Of a DNA stretch of 64,000 nt, positions 41,602 to 50,192 are shown piece by piece. The translations under genes were made by a program, and so were the position numbers. Numbering within the stretch: the first letter of the stretch is position 1; each line of letters starts with the position of its first letter. The notes under the pieces are model-generated. The model made no database searches and had not been told where the DNA came from. It worked only from the letters and a program-made list of their open reading frames with translations. Origin of the DNA: a virus; the IMG/VR virus record IMGVR_UViG_3300044714_000074, positions 1 through 64,000 of that record; one strand, written 5' to 3'.

Positions 41602-41646
41602 TTATAGCTCGATTCCCTCAAAAACACCTAAGTGAAGCGTCAGCAT
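41602..41646 (-). pseudogene. Stranded native 5' end of the neck gene
   Basis: ATG 41646 opens MLTLHLGV, then runs into element sequence and stops at 41602. MLTLHLGV matches VILHLGV of the neck gene 840 bases away. This is the displaced native start left behind by the GIY-YIG insertion. Confidence 0.65.
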
Positions 41647-41648
41647 CG

Positions 41649-41681
41649 TCACGCCGCCTTGTTGAGCCACGCCGGGGTCAT
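41649..41681 (-). CDS. 10-residue ORF (MTPAWLNKAA)
   Basis: ATG 41681 overlaps the stop of the exported protein, and its TGA lies two bases before the stranded neck-gene ATG. It may be a coupling leader or a remnant of a longer gene. Confidence 0.3.
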   Translation of the reverse strand: MTPAWLNKAA

Positions 41682-44600
41682 CGGTAGGTCGCCAAGATTC
41701 CGCTCGGGGTGACGTTCATAATCTGGCTGGAAAACGGAATGTCGAATATGGCACTCGCACACTTCGTGACAAGGGCCGGTGCGATGGTCGGTACGATGAG
41801 ATCGTTGGCGCCAGCTAGAATCGTAGGCGTCGCGTTGTATGTGGCGCAATAGACCAAGGCGCTTCCCTTAACATAAGGGACGGTGCTCACGCCGATTTTC
41901 TGGACGGCGTTGCTCGCCAATCCGGTGAATAAGTAGACGTAAGCACCGCGCGAGATGCCGGCACCGCTTCCCCAATTGATAGTGACCGTGACAGTTCCCG
42001 AATTGGCCGGGATCACGGCGCTGAAGATGAACTCGTTGGTACTGTTGCTTACGTCCGGGACGCTGATCGTGATGTTGCCAGCCCAGCCGGGGCCGGTTCC
42101 GCCGCTAAGCACGACGGTGCTGATCCCCGGCGAGTTCTGTGCCCCGCAGGCAAAGACGGCTAACCCTGCGGCATTGTTTCCGAACGCGGCGGTGAAGGTC
42201 TGCGCGGCTGGCGTCCCGTTGTAGAAATTTGATGCGATAAACGAATAGGTACCAGTCGCCGCTAGGGTGGGATCAACATATGGACCGAGCACGTTCTGTT
42301 CGATGATGCCCTGCCATTTGGCAGTGCTCTCATCACCGGGAAAATACCGCAGGCCGATCCATGCCAACGAACCGAGTTCAACAAATTGCGCTGGGTACGG
42401 CGCGTTGCCGCCGATCTGGCCGCCGACTCCCCCGCCGCAGGCTTCATAAAGCGCCGCATAGCATGCCTCTACGGTATAGGAACCAGATTGTCCGGTGTCC
42501 CAGGCCCAGTTCATCATATAGCTGAGAAATTGGCTGTTGCCTCCAAGCCCAGAACCGAGAGAGCCCCACAAATTGCTGTCGAGGGCGCCCCCAAGACTTG
42601 AGCCGCCCTCATAGAAGCCGAGTCGAATAGGCCCGGTGCCATAGATCACCCCGAAGGTGTCGGAGATCAAAGCCTGCTGCTGGATGAACGACGGCACGCT
42701 GTTGGCGAACGTTGGCGAGAGGCCGCTGCCAGACGCCGTAGTGGCGTAGCCGTTATCGGCGGCGCCAATCATGATAGACTCGGAGATTTGCTCCGCGAAA
42801 TACGTATAGATCGTAGGGTATTGGCTTGGGCTTGACGTGTGATTCGCGGCGCCGTTGTCCATCAGATCAAACAGCAGACCGTTGGCCGCATAGCCGGAAT
42901 ACTGGCCCGTGTTCGAATAGGTCAGACCTGTCGTGTTGATCGCGCCGCTTCCGCTGTTGCCGCCGTAGTTGGTGAACGAGAAGCTTGATGTCGTCGCCGC
43001 CGAGAGGACCACGTCCTGATTGTTGAGCAGCGAGCCGATTGTCCCCGCGCCGGTGTTGCTAAAGAAAAGCCGGACGATTTGTGCGGCGGTCAAGCCGGCG
43101 GCTGTTGCGGTCGTCGCTTGGCTTGTCTGATAGACGCCGGCGCCGCCGGCTGTGCCGGAAATCTGGCCGACGATGAAGGTGCCAGCAGGCACGCCGCTGC
43201 CGGTCAATAGAGCGCCCGGCGCGATGGTGCCGGTAACGCTGGTGATGGCAAGCTGGTTGCCGCTTGCCGTGCCGGTGAAAGTCGCTAAGCTGAACGGATT
43301 GCCGCCAGTACCGCACTGGCAGGTTGTCGTGGTCCCAACGCTTACGCTGGAAAATGAGCCGTTGTTGGCGCCGATCCCGGTGCTGCTCTCTCCATTGGCG
43401 AAATAAACCGCCATGTCCATTTCGTCGAACAAATTGCTTAAATTTAACCCGGCCGGAACGCCGCTGACACCGGGATTGTTGATAGCATACAGGGCGCCGG
43501 CAAACCCGGTCGTCGATACCGCTATGTTGGTTGCTTGAGTGCCAAGAGCACCGCGCCAACGCGACCGCTGCGTCGGTCCATAGACCGCGTTGACGATAGC
43601 CCAAAGCTGCGCAGTTCGGTAGCCGGCAAAGGCATAGGCTTGGCCCGAGGTCCCGGTGCCGGGATAAATCTGCGCCTCGCAGTAGTAAAAATTACCCTGC
43701 GCGAAGTTCCAATTTTCGTTGCCATATTCGAACTTGACCCAAAGATTGGAGTTTAAGTTCGATTGAAAAAATTGCGCGATAGCCTGCATCCCGGCATTCG
43801 TCATCGCGTTCGGGATGTTGTAGTGGACGTTGCAGCCGGTCAGGTTGGCGAGCTGACAGATGATGCTCGGATGCACACCGCTTTTTGGTCCATAGGGGCC
43901 GTTATACGAGCCGACGATGGCCAACGAAGTCATCGCCTCAGACGCGACGGTCTGAGAAATGTTGACCTGGTAGGTTCCGTTCGACCCAGTCGAGCCCGTG
44001 AGCTGCTGGACGACTACGGTTCCGGCCGCGAGCGCTCCGGTCGTATCGGATAACGCGACGTTCGGCCCGACGTTGCCCACATCGGCCGCAACGAGCCCGC
44101 TCACTGTCAACGTCGTACCGGAGATTGCACCCGTGAAGTAGGCTTGTCCTCGACCGTATTGAGCAATTGAGTTGTAGTTTGCGTCGGCAAACTGCGAGAT
44201 GTCACTGATCCCGCCGCCATCAATGATGTCGTTCCAATCCATGAAACGCAGGACGCCGAACGGTTGAACGTCGGCAACCCAGTCAGGATTAAAGTATTGC
44301 CCGGCCGCGACGTTGGCCGCATACTTGGACTGGAAGATTTTTATGTTATGCGGCGGGTCGCTTTTGTTGGTAACCGCGAACTGGACGCCGAGATTGTTCA
44401 CCCCGGTCGTACCTAGCGTTATTGTGCCGCTGTTGGCGCCGAACGACGACGAGCCGCCGCTGCCGGGGTTCCCGGTCAATGTCGCCGTCGCGGTGCCGCT
44501 CCATTCGACGGTGAACGTCGCGCCATACCACCACGGATTGCCGCTTAACGAAATGTATTGATAGAACGGTGTCGGCGTGAAAAAGATGCGACTTATAGAG

Positions 44601-44929
44601 GTCACATCGGACGGGCACGGGTTGTTCAATTCCCCGGTGCTCGGGTTGAAGTAGGCGGTCCCGCCGCCGGGCGATGCGGTGCCCACCGCGTTCCACGCCG
44701 CTTGACTATTTACCGTCCCGTTGAGTGTGCTGACGACGGTAGTCGTAGAGGCCGTCAGCCACCAGTTTAGAAATGGCACCTCGCCGGTATAGTAGGAAAC
44801 GCCGCCGACATTCATCAGCATGCCGCCGCTGGTCTGTGGCGGGATTCCGTGAACAGGCCATGCTGCGGCTGGCGACGTTGCGACCAGCGTCGCGGCCAGC
44901 GTGGCGGCCAGGAACTTGCGGCGCGACAT
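41678..44929 (-). CDS. Tat-exported glycoside-hydrolase-like giant protein
   Basis: A 1083-residue protein from ATG 44929: MSRRKFLAATLAATLVATSPAAA, a twin-arginine leader (SRRKFLA) with an A-x-A cleavage site. The centre has FEYGNENWNFAQGNF, a clan GH-A-like glutamate motif as in sugar hydrolases, preceded by ANLTGCNVHYNIPNAM. Two Gly/Thr-rich beta modules (GTTLTVSG...GTYQV and GNQLAITS...GVYQTSQ) are inserted. The C-terminal 200 residues are a beta-rich domain. An upstream GTG (45013) could add 28 residues. A phage-encoded, folded-exported polysaccharide hydrolase is unusual; it may act on capsule or matrix. Confidence 0.65.
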   Translation of the reverse strand: MSRRKFLAATLAATLVATSPAAAWPVHGIPPQTSGGMLMNVGGVSYYTGEVPFLNWWLTASTTTVVSTLNGTVNSQAAWNAVGTASPGGGTAYFNPSTGELNNPCPSDVTSISRIFFTPTPFYQYISLSGNPWWYGATFTVEWSGTATATLTGNPGSGGSSSFGANSGTITLGTTGVNNLGVQFAVTNKSDPPHNIKIFQSKYAANVAAGQYFNPDWVADVQPFGVLRFMDWNDIIDGGGISDISQFADANYNSIAQYGRGQAYFTGAISGTTLTVSGLVAADVGNVGPNVALSDTTGALAAGTVVVQQLTGSTGSNGTYQVNISQTVASEAMTSLAIVGSYNGPYGPKSGVHPSIICQLANLTGCNVHYNIPNAMTNAGMQAIAQFFQSNLNSNLWVKFEYGNENWNFAQGNFYYCEAQIYPGTGTSGQAYAFAGYRTAQLWAIVNAVYGPTQRSRWRGALGTQATNIAVSTTGFAGALYAINNPGVSGVPAGLNLSNLFDEMDMAVYFANGESSTGIGANNGSFSSVSVGTTTTCQCGTGGNPFSLATFTGTASGNQLAITSVTGTIAPGALLTGSGVPAGTFIVGQISGTAGGAGVYQTSQATTATAAGLTAAQIVRLFFSNTGAGTIGSLLNNQDVVLSAATTSSFSFTNYGGNSGSGAINTTGLTYSNTGQYSGYAANGLLFDLMDNGAANHTSSPSQYPTIYTYFAEQISESIMIGAADNGYATTASGSGLSPTFANSVPSFIQQQALISDTFGVIYGTGPIRLGFYEGGSSLGGALDSNLWGSLGSGLGGNSQFLSYMMNWAWDTGQSGSYTVEACYAALYEACGGGVGGQIGGNAPYPAQFVELGSLAWIGLRYFPGDESTAKWQGIIEQNVLGPYVDPTLAATGTYSFIASNFYNGTPAAQTFTAAFGNNAAGLAVFACGAQNSPGISTVVLSGGTGPGWAGNITISVPDVSNSTNEFIFSAVIPANSGTVTVTINWGSGAGISRGAYVYLFTGLASNAVQKIGVSTVPYVKGSALVYCATYNATPTILAGANDLIVPTIAPALVTKCASAIFDIPFSSQIMNVTPSGILATYR

Positions 44930-45014
44930 TCCGCGCCGCTCCCGGCGCGACGTGCTTACCGCGAGGAAGGTTGATACGTAGAGCGAGGCGATAAATTTTT
45001 TGATTTCGAACACA

Positions 45015-46232
45015 TCAGCCGCCGATGATGTGGCCGCCGCCACCGACGACTGGTGGATTGATTGTAAAGCCGCTGTTGCCCCCGTTATCTGACGAGTTAG
45101 TCGTCGTCAGCGTACCGGTCCCGGTTATCTTGAAGCCTATAAAGTTGCACCATGTGCAGGACGAATTGGAACCGATTGAAAGGGTTGCCACCCCGGTGCT
45201 ATTCGCGATCATGCCCAACTGCGCGCCGCTGGTGCCCGTACCCGTGATTGCTCCCGTGACCGTCGTAGTGGCGTTGTTTGGAAACTCAATGAGGTTCGCC
45301 CCGGTCAATGTCATGGACGCGAAGGTCGCGCCGCCACCGACGAAACTGACGCTATTGTTGGCTGTCGAGATCGGACTAGCGTTTCCAGTTATTGTTATCG
45401 CGCCGAATATTGATCCGGCTGTTGTGAAAGTGCGACCGCTCGTCGGCGTAGCCCCAGGAGTAACGATGAGCGACGCCGACGAGCAGCTTATTGTCCCGCT
45501 GACATTCCAGATCGTGCTGCCATTGGTATCGAGCGTCCATGTACCGGAACCGCAATTTATACTGCCAGCACCAGCCACCGAGCCGATGGTCACATTGGAG
45601 TTATTCGTTGTCGCATCAACCGTTCCCGCCGTGAGCGTCAGCACATAGCTTAAGGTCGAAGTCGAATTAATACCGTCCTCTAGCTCAAAGAAGCCGCCCG
45701 ACCCATTGAATGTGACGTTCTCAAGCGTGTTGTGAGACGGGTTGGTCCAGATTGTTGTCGGACTGACGGACGTGCCGGTCGTTGACGTAAATGCGATAGT
45801 GCGATTGGACCCTTCTGACAAAGTCAGACTGGCGTTCAAATAGAAATAATTTCCCGCCGTCGTTATGACGGTGCCGGTCGCCGTAATGGATAGCGTCCCA
45901 GCAAAGGCACCCTCGCCGTCACCAGACAGGTTCGTGTCGAGACTGTTGATCGTGATTGCGGCGGCAACGGTGGATGTGCCGGCGGTGAAGCCATCGAGCA
46001 CGATGTCGTCGTAGGGTGAGCTCGTTGCTGGAGTACAGGCGCACGATAAGCCGCCCGGCGTGGCCGACCACGCTGTAATCGTCCCCCAGTTCGTTCCCCC
46101 GATCCAGTAACAGGTATGGGCGCCCCCATGAACCGCCGTGCCGGTGCAGTTCGCCTCGGCCGGCGTCGGCACCAGCGCCGCACCAATCCAGACGCAGAGC
46201 GCGACGAGCGCGAGGCGGAGGAAGGTTTTCAT
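45015..46232 (-). CDS. Exported beta-rich repeat protein
   Basis: A 405-residue protein from ATG 46232 with a Sec leader (MKTFLRLALVALCVWIGAAL, cut near AEA). A cysteine-containing segment follows (HTCYWIGGTNWGTITAW, then LSCAC), then a long Thr/Ser/Gly-rich beta region (LSITATGTVITTAGNY, LTLTAGTVDATTNNS) like autotransporter passenger or beta-helix rungs, ending GGGGHIIGG. It is coupled to the small anchored protein upstream. Likely secreted or surface displayed. Confidence 0.62.
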   Translation of the reverse strand: MKTFLRLALVALCVWIGAALVPTPAEANCTGTAVHGGAHTCYWIGGTNWGTITAWSATPGGLSCACTPATSSPYDDIVLDGFTAGTSTVAAAITINSLDTNLSGDGEGAFAGTLSITATGTVITTAGNYFYLNASLTLSEGSNRTIAFTSTTGTSVSPTTIWTNPSHNTLENVTFNGSGGFFELEDGINSTSTLSYVLTLTAGTVDATTNNSNVTIGSVAGAGSINCGSGTWTLDTNGSTIWNVSGTISCSSASLIVTPGATPTSGRTFTTAGSIFGAITITGNASPISTANNSVSFVGGGATFASMTLTGANLIEFPNNATTTVTGAITGTGTSGAQLGMIANSTGVATLSIGSNSSCTWCNFIGFKITGTGTLTTTNSSDNGGNSGFTINPPVVGGGGHIIGG

Positions 46233-46399
46233 TTTGTCACCGTACAGGTCAGCCCGATCCGCCAGCCTTCCAGGCAAAGCTGCTCCGGCGTCATAGGCTG
46301 CGAGAAGATCAGCATCTTTGCGGGTGGCTGATAGTTATGTACGACGCTCAGAAGCATCACGCACCAAAATGCGACAATGGTGGCCAACACAAACTTCAT
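46229..46399 (-). CDS. Small signal-anchored protein (56 residues)
   Basis: It starts MKFVLATIVAFWCVMLLSVV, a leader or single membrane anchor, followed by a short periplasmic tail with two cysteines (LCLEGWRIGLTC). Its TGA overlaps the next ATG. Function unknown. Confidence 0.5.
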   Translation of the reverse strand: MKFVLATIVAFWCVMLLSVVHNYQPPAKMLIFSQPMTPEQLCLEGWRIGLTCTVTK

Positions 46400-46402
46400 G
46401 GC

Positions 46403-47866
46403 TCAGTTGTACCCGATGGTCAGCGACATCGCCGACGCCGTGGCGTTCGTCGTGTCGTTCGTCGCGTAGCCGCTGGTGACGCAGATGCTGATGCCGGTCG
46501 AGAACGGGATGCCGAACGGCAGCGGGATGTTGATGCCGCCGACCGAGGTCGAGGCCGGTATCTGGATTTGAGCGATCAGGTTCGTTGCACTACCGCAGCC
46601 GTTGAAGCCCGACGCGGCGTTGTAGAACCGCAGATAGTTCACCGTGGCAGAATTGTTCTCGGCGAGAATCCAATAGACCTGGCCGGCGCCGTTCTTGACG
46701 TTGGTGTGGTTGTCGCTCGCCGCCGGCTGCAAGAAGTACGTCGTGTAGCCGCCCGAGGTCACCAGCGAGGGAACGACGCCGTTGCCGTTGGCGACGGTCG
46801 GGGTCGTGTTCAGCGACATCGGCTGCGGCGTGCCGCTGGCGACGCCTTGGACACTTAGAACTTGCGTCGATGGTGTTCCCGCCGTGCCCGGCGCCGAACC
46901 CGCGATGGTGGTCGTGTCCTGCCCGACCGCGACGCGCAAGGTGCCAGTGCCAACAGCACCGGCTCCCACCGACGCCGTCGCCCCACCGATCTGAGTCAAG
47001 TTGACCGACTGGTTGGCGACCAGGGCACCGATGACATTGGTGCCGGCCGGGATGCTGGATTGAACGGCGGTTATCAGCGCTGAAAGCTGGTTGTAGAGTC
47101 CCTTGAGCAGCGCAACAACCGACCACGCATTGGTGCTGTTGTTCGCGGCGCTATCGGTCGTCGAGCCCTCTGCAGTATCGGCACCGTTGGCGATGGTGAC
47201 GGCACCGCCTCCACCGCCGCCACTGCTTCCTGTGCCGCCAGCGAACTGCGCGCAGCTTGTCATCTGCGTCAGGTTGACTTTCCCCGTCCCGGTCGCGGCG
47301 AAGACCGCCAGCGTGGTTGCCGGGCCGACGTTCAAAATGCAGAGGCCGCCCGTCGGCAACACCGGATTCGATGCCGACGCCGTGATGTTCGACGCGCCAA
47401 GCGCATAGTTGACGTTCACCGTGGTGCTCTGATCAGGGACGATCAGAAGCGCCGGGAAACTCTTCGTACTGGCAGGTAGCGCAACGCTGGCGGAAGTTGC
47501 GCTGCTCGACGTCGCCGATGCGCCGAGATTGCTGACCGACTGCGCGGTGGCGAGGCGCGGAGCGAAGCAGAGCGCCGCGGCGATCAACCCGGCGATTGCG
47601 ATCTTGCCGAGATGCTTCATGTAGGTCCCGCCTTTCACCTTGGCGAGATGCTCGTCGACGAGCGCCTCGGCCTTCTCCGCATCATCGCACGATTCCCCGC
47701 CGATCACAGCCGCGATCTCGAGGAGCGGGAGACCGCCATGCGCCGCGAGGAATTGCAACGTCCGGCCGGTCGTCTTCTCGATCGCCGCGCGGTGCGGCTC
47801 GACCAGATTCCACGGAACGCTGGTCCGCTTCTCCGATCCGGTCACCGGGAACGTCAGTCCGATCAT
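46403..47866 (-). CDS. Exported fibre-like protein fused in frame to a small upstream domain
   Basis: The frame opens at ATG 47866 (overlapping the previous stop) and reads an 82-residue soluble domain (MIGLTFPVTGSEKRTSVPWN, then LAAHGGLPLLEIAAVIGGE). Without a stop it enters a perfect signal peptide at ATG 47620 (MKHLGKIAIAGLIAAALCF, cut after ATA). The exported part (405 residues) is Ser/Thr/Gly/Ala-rich with fibre-like TTVNVNYALGAS and a C-terminal beta domain. The two were probably separate genes. Internal initiation at 47620 is likely, since a leader in mid-protein would not work. Confidence 0.6.
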   Translation of the reverse strand: MIGLTFPVTGSEKRTSVPWNLVEPHRAAIEKTTGRTLQFLAAHGGLPLLEIAAVIGGESCDDAEKAEALVDEHLAKVKGGTYMKHLGKIAIAGLIAAALCFAPRLATAQSVSNLGASATSSSATSASVALPASTKSFPALLIVPDQSTTVNVNYALGASNITASASNPVLPTGGLCILNVGPATTLAVFAATGTGKVNLTQMTSCAQFAGGTGSSGGGGGGAVTIANGADTAEGSTTDSAANNSTNAWSVVALLKGLYNQLSALITAVQSSIPAGTNVIGALVANQSVNLTQIGGATASVGAGAVGTGTLRVAVGQDTTTIAGSAPGTAGTPSTQVLSVQGVASGTPQPMSLNTTPTVANGNGVVPSLVTSGGYTTYFLQPAASDNHTNVKNGAGQVYWILAENNSATVNYLRFYNAASGFNGCGSATNLIAQIQIPASTSVGGINIPLPFGIPFSTGISICVTSGYATNDTTNATASAMSLTIGYN

Positions 47867-48381
47867 GAGATGCCCCACGTCGTCGGCCCGTAACTCTGGG
47901 CCAGACCGAGATATGTCCGGCCCCAAGGAGTCTTGAGGTTACCTAAATCTTTCAGCGTAAAATTCTTGGCGGCGTCCTGAACGACCATGGTCTCGCTCGT
48001 TGATTCATCCGACGCCGATTGTATCACGCCCGACACGAAGCCGAGGATGTTCCATTTCTTGCGCGAGTATTCAAAGAACGGCAGCGGCGGATTGCTGCCG
48101 TCTACCGTTGGCGCATCCGGCAAATCCTGCGCGTAGTTGAACACGTTGTCGGCGGCGAGGTTATAGACCGCGAGCGCGAAGATCGACCAGCCGCCGGAGT
48201 TCAGCACCGCGCCGGCCGAATCGGTCGACGGGACCGGGATGCACCGAAGCGCGGGATTGACGATCGCCAGGGCGACGGCGAAGGCCATCGCGACGACCGG
48301 GGAATCAGACGGAAGGATCGTCGTGCTGATCCCGACGACGTTGATGAGGAAGGCCTGGAACCCGGCGAGCGTCGGCTGCAT
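47863..48381 (-). CDS. Head-tail connector-region protein
   Basis: A 172-residue protein (MQPTLAGFQAFLINVVGIST) with a helical N-terminus and a C-terminal TPWGRTYLGLAQSYGPTTWG. It matches the size and position of head completion or connector proteins downstream of the capsid gene. No firm family. Confidence 0.6.
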   Translation of the reverse strand: MQPTLAGFQAFLINVVGISTTILPSDSPVVAMAFAVALAIVNPALRCIPVPSTDSAGAVLNSGGWSIFALAVYNLAADNVFNYAQDLPDAPTVDGSNPPLPFFEYSRKKWNILGFVSGVIQSASDESTSETMVVQDAAKNFTLKDLGNLKTPWGRTYLGLAQSYGPTTWGIS

Positions 48382-48399
48382 CCGTCCTCCTCGCCACGA

Positions 48400-49002
48400 T
48401 CAGGCTCGCGGGCGCGATCCTCGCTTCGCCCGGCCGGACGACGGCTTGCCCGATGACGGTCGGCCGGAAGCCGGGGCGGCCGCGGAAATGCGGTAGCCTT
48501 CCTCGATCCGCTTCTCGCCGGCCTCGCTCTGCTCTTCCTGCTCGAACTCGACCTCGACCGCCGGCGTCGGCTCGATCTCGATGCCCTTCGCCGCGAACTC
48601 GTTCGACACCGCCTGCGTGATCAGTTCGTTCGATGCGACCGCGGCTCGAGCCCGACGGTCGATTCCCTCCTGCGTGAGCAGCCCGGCGTTGAGGTCCATG
48701 ACGTAGCGGATGGTGTCCGCCGGCACCGGACGGTCGACGTTGAAGACGAACGGGATCTTGCCCCTGACGCGGGGAACCTCGGCGACGCCGACCATGCCGT
48801 ACTTGCCGAGCTGGCCGCAGATCGATTCGACCTGCTGAAGATGAAGGTCCTTGTTGCCGATCACCACCTGACGGCCCGGCGCCACCGGCTGCTTGTTGGC
48901 AGGCCGAAACGCGATTTCCGGAGATCCCTTCGGCGTGAAATCGAGGCGGTAGTAAAGCTCGTGATTCTGCCGCGTGCAGTTCGCGACGTACAGTCTGGTC
49001 AT
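48400..49002 (-). CDS. Structural/assembly protein with disordered tail
   Basis: A 200-residue protein (MTRLYVANCTRQNHELYYRL). The ordered region contains a Q-QVESICGQLGKYGMVG segment. The C-terminal 50 residues are acidic, then Ser/Arg-rich and low complexity. It lies between the capsid and connector genes and is common in this phage group, but uncharacterised to me. Confidence 0.6.
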   Translation of the reverse strand: MTRLYVANCTRQNHELYYRLDFTPKGSPEIAFRPANKQPVAPGRQVVIGNKDLHLQQVESICGQLGKYGMVGVAEVPRVRGKIPFVFNVDRPVPADTIRYVMDLNAGLLTQEGIDRRARAAVASNELITQAVSNEFAAKGIEIEPTPAVEVEFEQEEQSEAGEKRIEEGYRISAAAPASGRPSSGKPSSGRAKRGSRPRA

Positions 49003-49107
49003 GGTTTCGGTTCCCTGTGCTGGTGCGGAGGATGGCCTGCAGGCGTCCGAGTGCCCACCATCTCTCCCCGTCCCGGACTTCCTCGTCGGCCGATTCGGCT
49101 TCAGCCC
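49003..49107. other. Gap downstream of the capsid gene
   Basis: 105 bases between the major capsid stop and the next start. No convincing hairpin terminator is seen; small imperfect GC-rich repeats only. Confidence 0.4.
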
Positions 49108-50133
49108 TTACTGATACGTCATGCTCACAATCGTAAGCGCTTGGTAGCGCGGGGCCCATCCCGACGTGATCCTCCATTCCTGCACGAAGTCAGTCGCGCC
49201 GCCGGCGAGCGGCGAGATGATCTCGCGCGGCGCCGCCATGTCGCAGTACTGCGTCAGGCAGACGTTGTTGCCGGGCGCCATCTTGGCGAACTCGCTCGTG
49301 TTCACCGGCATGTCGCCGTCCGGTTTCGAGACCTCCGGCATCGCCAGGATCACGATGTCGGTGTCGGAGTTGACCCCGGCGCCCTGGAGCGTGTCGTCGT
49401 ACGCCCAGGTCAGATCGTCGCCGTTCGACATCAGGATTTCCTTGAGCGTTCCCGCAGTCGACTGCGTGCCGGCGCCGACGCGCTGGTACTGGACGAGTTC
49501 GACGACGTTGTACTCGAAGAGGCCGAGCGTCCGCTGCGGGCCGAGGATCGTGAACTTCTTGCCGATCCCGAGCTGGTAGGTCCGCGTCTTGATGTTCAAA
49601 ATCTGCTGCGCGAGGAAGAACGCCATCTGGCCGTTGTCGTAGGTGACCACGGTGTCGTTGCCGTTGGTGTCCGCCGGCAGGTTGACCGACGTCGCGCCCG
49701 GCGCGTTGAGCAGGCCCTCGCCGTTCTGCGGGTTGAAGCCGAAGAGGTTGGCGTCGCGGGCCAGCTGGAAGTGGGCCTGCCGGCCGCCGAGGCGGTAGGC
49801 CTCCGGAACGGCGAAGCCCCAACGACCACCGGCGGCGACGTCGTGATGATCATACTCGGCGCGCACCTTCTGCAGGTACGTCGGAGCCGAGAACATCGTC
49901 GCTTGGATGTCGACGCCGGGCAACTCGTTCATGCTCGCCGTGCCGGCCGCCATCTTGGTCCGCAGGTTCAGCTGCTTCATGTAGACGATGAGATCGTCCT
50001 CCGCGAGCCGAACCCGAAGCTGGCCGTCGGCGAGCGTGTCGACGAAGCCCGAGGCTTGGCTGTACTGAAGCAAAATCTCCGGCTCGATGAACGAGGGGTT
50101 CAGCGTCACGTAGGCGTGGGCTTGGATGGTCAC
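49108..50133 (-). CDS. Major capsid protein (DUF2184 type)
   Basis: A 341-residue protein. Characteristic segments are IEPEILLQYSQASGFVDTLA (15-34), NLRTKMAAGTASMNELPG and AAGGRWGFAVPEAYRLGG, with C-terminal EWRITSGWAPRYQALTI, matching HK97-fold capsids of the DUF2184 family. No N-terminal delta domain is visible; scaffold and protease functions are in the upstream NUDIX fusion gene. It has an isolated RBS and about 60-100 base gaps on both sides, fitting strong expression. Confidence 0.88.
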   Translation of the reverse strand: MTIQAHAYVTLNPSFIEPEILLQYSQASGFVDTLADGQLRVRLAEDDLIVYMKQLNLRTKMAAGTASMNELPGVDIQATMFSAPTYLQKVRAEYDHHDVAAGGRWGFAVPEAYRLGGRQAHFQLARDANLFGFNPQNGEGLLNAPGATSVNLPADTNGNDTVVTYDNGQMAFFLAQQILNIKTRTYQLGIGKKFTILGPQRTLGLFEYNVVELVQYQRVGAGTQSTAGTLKEILMSNGDDLTWAYDDTLQGAGVNSDTDIVILAMPEVSKPDGDMPVNTSEFAKMAPGNNVCLTQYCDMAAPREIISPLAGGATDFVQEWRITSGWAPRYQALTIVSMTYQ

Positions 50134-50192
50134 TGGGTCAGCTCCTTAGAAGAACGTGTTTCTTCCTCGTTCGCGAGCGCCGAAGAGAGCGC

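Noticed and set aside
40781-41631. Simple target-site duplication around the GIY-YIG gene
   Set aside because: Only eight bases are identical, and the extended match differs at silent-type positions, which points to imported homologous sequence rather than a fresh duplication.
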